This document shows, piece by piece, positions 1 to 11,388 of a stretch of 64,000 nt of DNA. The position numbers and the translations under genes were made by a program. A model generated the notes under the pieces. The model did not search any database and was not told the origin of the DNA. It was given only the letters and a program-made list of their open reading frames with translations. Source of the stretch: Siniperca chuatsi (lineage: Eukaryota > Chordata > Actinopteri > Centrarchiformes > Sinipercidae); NCBI RefSeq assembly GCF_020085105.1, contig NC_058055.1, positions 5,107,322 through 5,171,321 of the forward strand, read 5' to 3'. Within the stretch, counting starts at the first letter, position 1. The number at the start of each line of letters is the position of its first letter.

Positions 1-889
1 CTCATATTAGCACAAGTTTCAATGCTTATTGCAGCAAGCGTACAGATCACTGAATCAATGCAACATGTGTTTGCAAATATTTCTTCTCATTTTCAACAGC
101 ATTACCCTGGTGAGCAGCACTGCAACACAATTGCTAATTACTTCACCACCACTGCCATATATTTGAAATGGATGTAAACAGTAAACTGATGCAGTGAATT
201 ACAGTCACAGTCATCATTTTACCTTGTAAGAATGTAGGATTTACTGCAGTGTAAAGTCAGACTCTAGACTGCATCACATTACAGTAAAACAGGATATCCA
301 TTCCTACTCTACACCATTTCAAATACTGAGTTTTTTTCTCATCACTATTTGTATAATCTTCAAGAAATGACTTGCAGACTCGGCTTTGATGAGAATTAGT
401 TACTGTTTGTCTGCTCTGATTTTTTGAAGACCATTTTATTCTAAAATGCAATAATGATTAAAATTCTGTGATAAACATATACAATATTGTGATGATCTAA
501 TTTACCTGCATTATTTGATAGAAATGTTTTCATTTTGTGTGCTATGTTAGATTTTAGTACCATTTTGTAGTACCAAGTGCTTTACGAATTGAAACTCTGT
601 TGTCAAAACTAAGCCAAAGCAATTGTAAAATACTCTAAAACACATGTAAAAGAATGGGGGGGAAATTGCACCTCATGTGTTTGGACTTAAAGTTTGATTT
701 TCAGACAGTAAAACAACATCTTTACTATGTGTACAAATGACAACTGTATTCATGGGTTTTTGCTCTCACCACTTATATCTCCCCATGTAGACTTTACACA
801 GTTCCTGCCACACTGGGATTCCGTGTGACAAAATTAGATATTATACAAATAAAGATTGCTATCATCATTTTATGTGTGTGGTTGCTGAC
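1..889. other. uvrag intron 4, no coding sequence seen
   Basis: AT-rich intronic sequence between exon 4 and the next exon, which lies off the left edge. No exon continuing the UVRAG coiled-coil region was recognised here. Confidence 0.6.
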
Positions 890-1051
890 CTGCTGTCCTG
901 TGTATCTGAGGCCATCCAGATTGACCTTCCATTCTATGAGGAGCTGGTACTGTTCCTCCTGTCCTCCCCAGATCCTCACCACAAAGCAAGACACTGAGGT
1001 GTCCAGAAGGTCTGGCAGCATGCCAAAGTCCAGACTCCGCCAAGTTGGATT
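890..1051 (-). CDS. uvrag: uvrag coding exon 4 (C2 domain)
   Basis: This exon has 54 complete codons, from [10 protein letters not shown] to GLRYTGQQ. The acceptor AG is at 1052-1053 and the donor GT at 888-889. It is the best-conserved part of the UVRAG fragment. Confidence 0.95.
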
Positions 1052-3502
1052 CTGACACACGCACATGCACACACGCACACACACATGTGAGGATTAGCAG
1101 TCACTTGGTGTGGATAATCAGTATAATAAGAGTACATTAATACCTGACTTAACAGCTGATCAGCACAATAATTGATTTATTAAATTTAGTTATAATTAAA
1201 TTTCTAATAATATTAAATAAAGATTTAATTGAAGCTGCTGTTTATGTCAGACAAGTAGAGACAATACAAGTGTGAGTGTTTTGTTTTTATGTGCATACTG
1301 AAGAGTTTGGATGAAAATCTGAAAAAATAAATAAATAAATCAAAAATGTGTGGTACTTGTCAAATTGAAGGTCATAACGTGATCTCTATCCAATGTAAAG
1401 TAGCTGAATCATCCTGTTCTACATTAACCTTAAAGTCTGATCCCCAAATATAGTTTATAGTACTGGTTCTACAAAGCACTGTAGCCATTTACATCATTCA
1501 ATTATGTACCATTTCCCTCCATCAGAGAGAAAATCTCTTGCTTTTTGGGTCACTTTCAAGGACAGGCAGGAGAGGAATGTCAAAAGCAGAAGTATAATCC
1601 ACAGGGTAGGTTAGTGAGAGTCAGTAGCGGAAGCTAAAGGGGCAAAGCAGTTAGAATGAAAACAGGAAGACCAACAGGAAACGTTTCCCTAGACAAATTA
1701 TGACAGGAAGGAGAATACTAGAGAACGAATGTCAGCAAGGATGTTAAATTCAACAGGAGGAAGTTGGGCTGAGAAATGACAGGAGTCATGACTCCTGCAG
1801 TGCATTATACAGTTTGTCTGCCAAGGGTACTGAACAGTATGCCTGGAAGGCAGCTTAGGTCAGCTCATGACTCGGCAGCAAGCCCGACAGTAATGGCTTG
1901 CTATCCTTGGCTGCTATAGCTTCGTGCAGACCTGCATCTGCCACACAAATAAGAGTAAGAACAGCCAAAGAATCATGTAGTAATATACAGCTGGGTCATT
2001 TACACAACTGACTGATGCTTACAGACCAAGAGAGAAAGTTGCGGAAGAGAACAGCACATATCATATTTGATTCATGTCGATGCAAGTCTGAAATTTTATT
2101 CAACAAAGCATGTTCTTTGTTCCGTTACTTCACTGTAACTTTGATGTTTGAAATCCAGTAAGGTTATAGTGAAATAATAAGTCCAACTGTGACTGACAGA
2201 TAGGCAGCAGGTATAAATGCCAGCCAAGTAAAATACAGGAAGCTTGTCTTCCTTCATTGTGGCACTGCACATAATGACCAGTTTACTGACACACACTGCA
2301 ACAGCAGGCTGCAGGTAATGACAGCATCCTGAACCAATCCCAGGAGGCAGACATGAAGAGTTTGAAGGTTTAAGTAAGTATACTCACCAGTGAATCTCGT
2401 ATGACTTCACTCTTGTAAAAATCTAAAAAGACATCAAAGAACGCTGATTAAAAAACACTCATGCAGAACAAACTGGGTTAAATCTACCCTCAGCTCAGCT
2501 TTAATTTGTGAATTTAAACCAGTTTCTGCTGGAAAGCCAATACATAAGACTGTAGTGATAATGTCATCTAGAGTAAACTATTGAAGCTGCTCCACACATA
2601 GCGAGGACACCACTGTGACTTTACTGGATTATGGGTGCGTTCTGATTCACAGCTTGGAGCTGTACATTTAAAAAAGCATTTGAATGGATAAGCTTTAAAT
2701 AAGTACTCCCACAGAGCCCACAGAGTCGGTCACTGGTTCAATGTCCATGCTGGGGTCCATAAAGTGTAAACTGATGACATTACCAGCTTAGGGAGATGTG
2801 CAAATTTAGTGTCCAAAATCATTGCAATAGTATATTGCTATTTTAGGGTGGATCGTCCTGTTCTCCAATCACACTTTGGCTTGAGATGCTCACTGAATTA
2901 CTCAACCATCACAAACCATATAATAATTAGACCAATCAATGTTATTCACTGTCAGCTCTCACATAGAGGAGTAACAAGGTGGAAGGTGTGTGGGAGGGGT
3001 GTTAACACAGACCTCTAGATATGCGATCTCCTATACAGAGGTGAAGGGTGAAGTAAGTGTCCAGCAGTGGGGAACCATTCTTGTTGACAATGTTTCTGGC
3101 TGCGATGCTCCGGAGATGACGCAATCGTCTCTGTTTGGTAAGGGAAAGTATTGAAAGAGATGGAGAGATAGTGAAGATAGACTGAGAACAAATAAAAGAC
3201 ATAAGAGCTGTTGTGTTCAGGTTAATTCTAATCATGTAATGTTCATTGGCAAATACTATCTAGGCTACTCTGAAGACACAGAACCCTTACTGGGTCCCAG
3301 GACAAGTGAAAAGAGATGCCTATAGATATCAATGAAGTATCACATTGTCTACCCTATATATATAAACTGCCTAAAAATATTATTTCTCATGCACAGAGGC
3401 AACACCAGCTGTGACAGTCTGCTAGATGTCAGCAGTTCAAATAATAGAAGCATGACATCTTCATGATAGAATTAAGTAGCCAGTCATGACAGTCACATGA
3501 GA

Positions 3503-3552
<50 letters not shown>

Positions 3553-3781
3553 TGTGCCAGCATTTTTAGCTCTAAAATGTTTTATCACAGAATCTACAAA
3601 TTACAAAGAGCCAACTATAGAAAAGCCATCATTTATAATCATGTGACTTTCCATTGAAAACAAAAGTCTGTATATCAGTTCACCTTAAAGCCAGCATACT
3701 AGTGATGCACAAGTAAATGCTTTAAAAGGTAAATACCTACATGATTTATTGGTGAATCTCTAAACCAATGCCTGGAAAGGC

Positions 3782-3824
<43 letters not shown>

Positions 3825-6800
3825 AAACACAAGAGGCACAGAAAGGCCATTTGGCAAGTTCTTGCTTCAGGAAAACACGTCACTAAAGCACAATTTCTCT
3901 CTTGACCAGCAGGCCTGGCCTCTCTCCTGCAGCCATACTGAGACTAAATCTAAGTCATGGGATTCCCTATAAGATTAAGGGCCTCAGAAACAAAAACACT
4001 GATTGTTCCGTGAGGGACTTTTAACCCCCCCTTAAAAATGTCAGTGCACATTTCTGAATGGGCTAATGTGGACCACAGGCAGAGAGAAATGGTTGTGAGT
4101 ACACTTGTGCAGTATGAAACTACGGTGCTGTGTTAGGCTCTCCAATGTAAAACTACACTAATATCAAAGCTCTTATTATAGACTACAAGCTCAGGCTAAG
4201 ATCAAAGTTGGGACCACTACCTATTAGTTGACCACATATCATAATGTGATCCAAAAAGTTTGATGGTGGTATGTGACAAAGTGATTAGTGTGACAGAGTT
4301 ATTAGCTGGTCACAAGCCTTCTGCTGAACATCTATAATTCAAACATACAGACATCCCATTTCCTTAGAAACTGGACAAGACACACTAAATCAAAGCTCTG
4401 GCTTAAAACAGTTTTACAGCTGTACTTTGTAGGTAGAGGATTCCCTCAAAATGATTTGCGTAGACCTGATATGAAACTAGACCCTGCCACAGAATTCGCA
4501 TACATTCAGAAAACTAAAACTAATGGAGTTTAATAAAGCCTCCCAATAGATGAAGGTTATAATGTCCACTTTCTGTTGAAACTGTTTTAGAAAGGAGTTG
4601 ATTCAATTTAATGGTGCATAGTCTGCAGGCTGGAGTTTGTGGTGCTGTTGGTAGGCATTTCTAATATTTAGTCTACCCTCGCTGATATAGCATTGTTTCA
4701 GCTAGCTGTACCTAATAAACTGGTAACTGAGTGTATGATATAGCTACAGTCATCCATAGTCTTGAATTATGTACACACTCAAGCCTCTCCAACAGCTAGA
4801 AAAAGTCTTATTGTCAAATTTGGCAAACAGAGTCTCAAAGATCTCTCAAAGTATCTGTGCTGGGCAAAATATAACATGAAGAAATTCAGTAGTATACATA
4901 CTAACTGACCTGGCAAGCTTTTTGCAACTCTTTGTGTCAATTTCATGGCTGCCTTAGGCAAACACATAGTGATAATTCTACATGGTCTTTTGGGTTATGT
5001 ATAAATTCAATATAAAATCACTAAAAATAGATTATTTCATGACAGTAATGAATTATTTGGTTGCGTAATCCCTCCAGTATTACTGAGAGCTGGGGATATC
5101 TAATTATGGCTAGCTTGACTAATATTCAATATTTAAAATCACATTTACTGCATATCATCAATTAGGCCTTAAATGTATCTTTTGGGAATAAAATAACAGA
5201 CAACTACCTTCATATTCACATTGCACAAACAAGTGTAAATTTAATTTTACAGTACACACAAGTACAGACTTTAAAAATGGAAAAATCTTTTTAGACTTTC
5301 TTCACAAGAAATATGAACACAACATAATAAAACAAATGAATCTCTACACAGATTTTTTTATATTACACTTACAATTTCTCCATAGTCCTAAATGGTCTTT
5401 CCACCTAAGCAAGCTCAAAACCAACAACTGTGATTGGTCAGAAAAATTACCTTGGATAAATGAACACTACAGCAAAGCAGAGCTGGGCAATTACATGAAT
5501 ATAATATTGATATATAATTATTATATTATTGATATATTATTATATTATTGATATAAAAAACTAGGAATTGGGTTAACATTTGTTGTGTGCACATGTCCTG
5601 TCCTTCTCTGAAAGCACCAACACTTATCCCAAAATATTGTCACATTACAGTACATTCCTATTACTGTGATATATATACACATATAAGTATTTGGTCAACA
5701 TTGCTGGGATATTTGATTTTGTCCATATTACACAGTTCTACAGCAGAACAAGCACTCTCAATACACAGTGTTGAGTATTGCATTTTGTTGTGTTCAGCGT
5801 TGGTTATTTGTAGCGCTGCAACTTTAAAGGTTTGGCTTCAATTTGTTTTCAATGAACAATCCCAGTTTTCATATTAGGTTTATGTACAGAAGGTTGAAGC
5901 CTTCAGTTTCATCTAATCATCTCTCCAGAGTTTAGCTCTCAGTGTATCTTTTGGTACTGCAAGCCAGTGAACAAGTTTTATTATGGAGCTAAACAACAGT
6001 ATGGAAAATACACAATCAAATTCAATCAATTAAATCTGGAAAGATAGTTTTACATCTATATTTAAGCATTTAGCTGATGTATGTATCCACTGCAATTTCG
6101 GATTAGTGCAGCTGTAAAATAAGATGTTGTGCTCATATCACCAAAATCTACATGCAACCAGTAATGAGAAGGGCATTGGTCTCAGCCATATGCCCTTATA
6201 ATATATCCATGTGGTCACAGATCAATGTGAGTGAGAGAGCACATGACATTTAGGGTCAGTTCACCTAAATTACAAAGGGACGTGTTTTCTACTGACCCAT
6301 AGCAATAGTATGTAGTATAGTAGTGTTTCTCTGCTGGTGTTTTGAGATCTCTGTCTCTGAGATGTCTGCTGCCAAGCCAATACAATGGAAGTGAACGGAA
6401 TTTAACTGCAGATAAATCTTTCAAATGTAAGTTTTCAATGCTTTAAGAAGCACAAAAAAAAGCTCATTCATCTCCATTGTATTGGGGTGGCTCCAGAAGA
6501 TTCAGAGTCAGATATTTTGGAACCTCGACACATAAAACTGAAACTATTTACATGGCCAGACACTACTTGATAAGTGAGAAAACAATTAGTAATTTGGGTA
6601 ATAAACTGATCCTTTAAAGAGCAAGTAGGGTTGGAATGTTAACAGAAATTATAGTAAGTCTTTGCTATAATTAAGTTAATGCTACAAGCATGTGACCACA
6701 CTAAATACAGCATGTCAGATATTCATACATTACCCTTGCAAAAATAAGGTATAAGTAATCTATTTTTAGTCTAAATAAAAATGGAATATGTTAATTGAAC

Positions 6801-8251
6801 TGAAGACACAGTTTGAATTGACACCCACATATTATCTAAATGTACATCTAAGGCAATCAAACACTTAAACAAGAGACTAGGGTCAAAGAGTTAGATCTAC
6901 TGGTGTAAGAACAAATTAAAATTGTTGGCCCAATGTAAATTATCATGTTCTCCCCATCATGTACACTGCTTAGTGTGGCCTACTATTGGAGTAGGTCATA
7001 CTAAGCAAAAACGGCCAACGAGAAGATGGAAAGCTGAACTTCATGCTGTGTTAGTGACACCCACATTACGAACCCCAACAGTATGCAAGACCCAGCAGGA
7101 CAGCTTGATGAAAACATGTTGCTGCTTGTCCCAGAGATTTTAATCTCATGAATTGGAGATAAGCTGCACTCACAGTTTCACAGTTTACTAAAGTAAACTT
7201 ATTTCCACACCTTTTCTGTGAATGTGGAGCAACATACTGTAAGTGATCTCTATTGTACATACTTTGATTCCTGATTGGACTGAAGTGGTTTGATGTAGGT
7301 TTGTAGCTGACACAAGTCCAAAAAACCCCTGCTGCATATAGGTGTTGGACTCGCTGGATGTTGTGTGCAGATCGGATGTTAGCTTTTAAAGCTGCACAAT
7401 ATTTATGACTCTCAGCCTAATAAAGATATCCAATAACGTGGATAGCCTGTTTCTCACTACAATCAATATCTAACGTCTGTGAGACTTTGATGGACTGATG
7501 TTACAGTCTGAGGTCGGTAGCCCTAATGAATGAACTGTCATCTGCCAACTTTTTACATGTCGTTTCCAAATGAATGAATGTCTGGAAGATGAATTTTTGA
7601 GGCTTCCAAAGAATCTCCAGGCTTAACTAAGCATAAATGAAATTAGTTCATGGTCTAGATATTTTTTAAAAGCACAATAAAATAGCTGTATGAGACAATA
7701 TAACATCACAGTAATGACATATGCTACCGTTTCCTTTCAACTGAGCTGTCACCTGCGTGCTGACATAACGTCAAGTTACCATTAGCTGAAGCATATTAGC
7801 TTCGTACACAATTAAACGTGTATAATGATATATATACCCTCAAAATAGGGCAACACACTGAAAAAAGCCGGCCTCAAAAATCCCTAACACCAGCCTAACT
7901 GGTTTTAGTGTGTCTGGCGTGTCAGTCCAGTTGCATTAATTTCCAGTAAGCTAACGTTAGCAAACTGCAAGCTAGCAGTTGCTGGCTAACTAGCTAGCCT
8001 GGCAGGCCTGCCGTGTTTCTGCATGCAGCAGTTGCAACTGACGTTGTAAACTAGTACATAGCACACTGAAGGGGCCCGGTCTCAGTTTTCCTGAGTTCAT
8101 TGGAAAGCAGTTCGTATCAACACGAGCTCAGAGGCTTTGCATTTACCTGCTGGGATGTGAGCTCAACATGTAAGGCTCGGGAGGATGAAGCTCCAGAGTT
8201 AGTGACAGAGGCGGCGGGGATGGCAAGAACCCGGCCGGTGATGGAGTTCAT
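890..8251 (-). CDS. uvrag: UVRAG (UV radiation resistance-associated), first 140 residues, partial
   Basis: UVRAG is a subunit of the class III PI3-kinase complex II (Vps34-Beclin 1) and acts in autophagosome maturation and endosomal traffic. Four minus-strand exons are visible: 8147-8251, 3013-3130, 2388-2422 and 890-1051, giving 35, 39, 12 and 54 codons with split codons closing in frame. Exon 1 starts at an ATG at 8251 and encodes [11 protein letters not shown]. Exon 2 carries [17 protein letters not shown] and [10 protein letters not shown], and exon 4 carries [25 protein letters not shown] and YQLLIEWKV, the N-terminal C2 domain of vertebrate UVRAG. The frame upstream of the ATG stays open for some codons but has no earlier ATG before a stop. 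The human protein is about 699 aa, so the coiled coil and C-terminus lie beyond position 1. The neighbour is dgat2, as in mammals. Identification rests on recalled family sequence and is strong. Confidence 0.95.
2388..2422 (-). CDS. uvrag: uvrag coding exon 3 (35-bp mini-exon)
   Basis: This 35-bp exon completes a split Asp codon and encodes [12 protein letters not shown], matching the EFYRSEVIKNSL segment of mammalian UVRAG. AG (2423-2424) and GT (2386-2387) flank it, and it joins exons 2 and 4 in frame. Confidence 0.9.
3013..3130 (-). CDS. uvrag: uvrag coding exon 2
   Basis: This exon holds residues 36-74 plus one base. The acceptor AG is at 3131-3132 after a pyrimidine run, and the donor GT is at 3011-3012. 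It encodes the conserved [10 protein letters not shown] start of the C2 domain. Confidence 0.92.
3503..3551. repeat. (ATT)n microsatellite
   Basis: About 16 uninterrupted ATT triplets. Confidence 0.97.
3783..3823. repeat. (GT)n microsatellite
   Basis: About 20 GT dinucleotides in uvrag intron 1. The Cys-Val open frame across it is an artefact. Confidence 0.97.
8147..8251 (-). CDS. uvrag: uvrag coding exon 1
   Basis: This exon holds residues 1-35, from ATG 8249-8251 to a phase-0 GT donor at 8145-8146. The N-terminal segment is shorter and less proline-rich than in human; conservation begins at RALHVEL. Confidence 0.9.
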
Positions 8252-8502
8252 CCTCCTGTCGGCATCTAGCGGGTCCCCCTCATTCAACAAAACATCCCAT
8301 CCACGACATCCAGGACACTCGGTTTAAAGTTTACGAAGCTGCAGGCAACCACCAGAGACATGCAGATACGGTTGTTTGCGTGCGTAAAGCGCTACAACGG
8401 CTGTCAGCTAACCAACGGTACGTAAACAAAGTACAGGCTATTTTGCTACACTTGGTTCGGAAATCCGTCTCCGGGTTGGGCGGTGCGACACCTAGGCTGC
8501 TG

Positions 8503-8569
8503 ATTGGCTCAAACTAACGTATGTTATGTAAAGGCGGTGCCTGCTACTAAAAACTCGTGTTACTATTGG
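8503..8569 (-). promoter_or_regulatory. uvrag upstream promoter region with two CCAAT boxes
   Basis: Upstream of the uvrag ATG the minus strand carries CCAAT at 8503-8507 (in GAGCCAATCAGC) and at 8565-8569 (in AACCAATAG). The surrounding 8.2-8.6 kb is richer in CpG than its flanks. This fits a TATA-less housekeeping promoter with NF-Y sites. The transcription start is not determined, so promoter function is inferred from motif and position only. Confidence 0.5.
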
Positions 8570-8888
8570 TTGTATTATCTGTTTATCTTCAAGGATGGGC
8601 GGGTATCCGTTGAAATCTGTCAAAGCTGCAAAATATGAGGAAGTTGCCTCGCACAGCGTGACATGCAGGTGACAGTTAAACGGTTACATCCAGGTCATTT
8701 CTCACATACAAACTCCATTAGAGCTAGTACAAAAGTGACGAAGTTAATTCGAATTCCCAGGGACTCTCGTCAACCTTATGTCACTGATCTCCAAGTGCAA
8801 AAACATGAAGCAATAGCGGCAGCTTCAGTGACATCAAGTGATCAAGTGTCCGAATTGTGTTTGGAATGCTTCTGCGCGCTAGACTAGA

Positions 8889-9382
8889 CTAGTAAAAGTA
8901 GTAATACCACATTGTAAAATACTTTATAACAAGTTAAAATCCTGCACACTTAAAGCATCAAAGTTAAAAGTGAAAGTATTCAATGCAAAATGACCCCTTT
9001 CAGAGTGTTATACTATTATATACATTAAGCTATATTATATTATTGGATTCTTATTATTGATGCATTAACGTATAAGCAACATGTTGTAGCTAATGTTGCA
9101 GTCAAGGTGGAGCTAATTTGGCAATAACTACTTACCGTTGGATAGTTAAATCTGTAACAATATTATGTATCATGTTTTAGAAACAGATCATGTGTTTTGT
9201 GTGTCAAAGGTGAATCTGCATTGTAACACGTAACCACAGATGTCAGATAAATGTAGTGTAGAAAAATATTTCCGCCTGAAATGTAGTGGGCTAGAGAAGA
9301 AGTATTAAATAGTATGATGATAAAATACTCACAAGTAACTCAAAATTGTACTTAAGTACATGTACTTTACTTTCCACCACTG
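8889..9382. mobile_element. hAT-like miniature element ending in CCACCACTG
   Basis: Sequence dense in AGTAAAAGTA / GTACTTAAGTACA words and ending in TACTTTCCACCACTG at about 9374-9382. The same family recurs at 28.0-28.2, 34.5-35.3 and 38.0-38.6 kb. Family knowledge: fish elements with CAGTGGTGGAA termini are hAT-type nonautonomous transposons. The left end is approximate. Confidence 0.6.
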
Positions 9383-10200
9383 CTGGATCCCCAACGTCTC
9401 TACATCTGAGCAGTGGCGGGCTTACTTCACTTTAAGAATGATTTGCGTAAGCCTTTATCACCCTGACTTCAGAATATTAAGCAACCGTCAGGGGGCAGCA
9501 TCAGCCACATAAAGGACTTCTGTTTGCGCAGGGTCTTTGGACTGTACAACAAGTATTGATTGCTTTCTGCTTTTAGGATTACTCTGTCTTGTGTATTTGA
9601 AATAGGCCCTGCATGGATTGGTACAACATAAGCTTGTAAATCAATATAAAACCACTGATACTTTTTACACTTTTGAGTATTTAACCCAAACCCACGTAAG
9701 TTTATATTTGGTGGAGACCCCAGTGTTTCAATAGATACCAGATATGTCTGAAACTGAATTTTGATTTTAAAAATGTGTATAAAATGATCTGAAATCATGT
9801 GGAATATATATATTTGGTGAAATGATGCAGCCATATAAGAATGGCATTTGGGGTTTGTATATTTCACTCAGTGTTAACATCATCATACTGTAGCGTCAAT
9901 ATAAAATACTGTATGTTCAGTACTGTCAGATAGTGTGGTATAAGATGATTTTAAACAGTCTTACAGCTACTAATGGGTGAATTTGTATGTTTAGGGCCTA
10001 ATCTTGACAATGAGGTATACATTGTTGAATAAGCTTGAATGTGTTTGTCCTACAGTGGCCTCACAGAAGTCAAAATCAAATGGATGTCTTGTGAAGTAAA
10101 TTTGAGAAAAACATGTAGCATTAGAAATATCTCAAAGTGATGGGTAAAATGTGTCCAAAAACAAGACACAAAAACACACATCTCCTTCTGAAAACATACA
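9383..10200. other. uvrag-dgat2 intergenic stretch, nothing recognised
   Basis: AT-rich sequence between the element above and the dgat2 3' UTR. A 132-codon minus-strand frame (9469-9867) lacks an ATG start and has no recognisable motif, so it is not called. Confidence 0.5.
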
Positions 10201-10204
10201 AAAG

Positions 10205-11233
10205 TTTAATTTAAATATTGACAAAGAGATGATGCCGTTCATCATATAGAGTCTTGCTGTTTATTTCTTGCGCATTTACTACACATGGATTACACTGCTC
10301 TTTATAAGAAGTCACAAACCAGAGGAAATTGCTCTTCAAATGACAATCTTATAATTTACTGCCCATCAACATGAAGCAAGCTTACTTATTTAGATTATTC
10401 CCAGGATATATTATATACTTACATACTCTTATTTTACAAAAGTAGTGACAACCTCAAACATAACACCAGTAATAAGACCGGTATAATCCCTTCCTTTTCA
10501 ATTATCAGCCATGGTCATGGTCATAAAGAGATCCACTGTACACTGGAATCATCAAACATCAGGATTTTTACCCACAAACCTTCATCTTCTTCAACTACAG
10601 CTCAAAAAACTTTCCAAAACATTTGAAGATACAATACATCACTGTAGTTTTTGTGGCATAGACAAAACATACCCATCCAGACCTAGACACCAGTTGAAGA
10701 AAGCGAAATCAAACCAAGCAGCACAATGACTGACTTGGAAAATTCAAAGGCATTTTTTCTTGAGACAAAAATCCTCAGAGGGTAATCAGCAATACAAAAA
10801 GTGCATCAGATATATTCATTGAGGGACAAGCACTAAAATATGCTTTTTCCTCTACAGAATACAATTAATACTTTATGGCATTATACAATCACAGGCACAC
10901 ATATTGTGCATTCACAATATAAATCCACCCTGTAGAATTCCTTCACCTTCAGCTTTCGTACAGTAGAAATACATGCATGTGTGGGGACAGCACAGGTCTT
11001 TGGCTCAATTAATCTTTGGGCTTATTATCCCAATAATAAAGTGGTACCTTCCATTTGCATTGTTTGTGCGTTCAGCATATAATAGGATTTCAAAGAGTTT
11101 AGGGATGTATATATGTGTGTGTTTGTAGTCCAGAGATAATCTGAACTGGCACCAAGATTGGACAGGGGAAGAGGGTGGAGGGGCCTAAAGATGCTGCCAC
11201 AGTTCAGAGCTTCAACAGGGTCCCATCGTCCTT
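10205..11233 (-). other. dgat2: dgat2 3' UTR with AATAAA
   Basis: Downstream of the dgat2 stop the minus strand has AATAAA at 10260-10265 and ATTAAA at 10205-10210, implying a 3' UTR of about 1 kb. The end point is inferred from these signals. Confidence 0.55.
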
Positions 11234-11388
11234 TCACTGGATGTGCAGGACGTCACTCTCTTTTAGGCCAAAGCGGGTCTTGTACTTGTCAAAAAGGCAC
11301 TGGAGGGACTTGATGTACATTGCATGGTACAGTTCCACCATCTCCTGAGTCGGGTCCTCAATTTTTGGCACTGTGATTGGCTCCCCAA
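11234..11388 (-). CDS. dgat2: dgat2 terminal coding exon 8
   Basis: Residues 311-361 plus the stop TGA (11234-11236). It encodes VGEPITVPKIEDPTQEM and ends in a short VLHIQ tail. It is 155 bp, as in mogat2 exon 6. Confidence 0.97.

Larger units (their letters stand above)
3131..8146. other. uvrag intron 1, mostly unremarkable
   Basis: A 5-kb AT-rich intron with an (ATT)n tract and a (GT)n tract near its 3' end. Open frames in it are short and show no recognisable protein. Confidence 0.6.

Noticed and set aside
3787..3972. Cys-Val repeat frame
   Set aside because: Translation of a (GT)n microsatellite.
9469..9867. 132-codon minus-strand frame between uvrag and dgat2
   Set aside because: It opens with GTG rather than ATG, has no recognisable motif and sits in AT-rich sequence.
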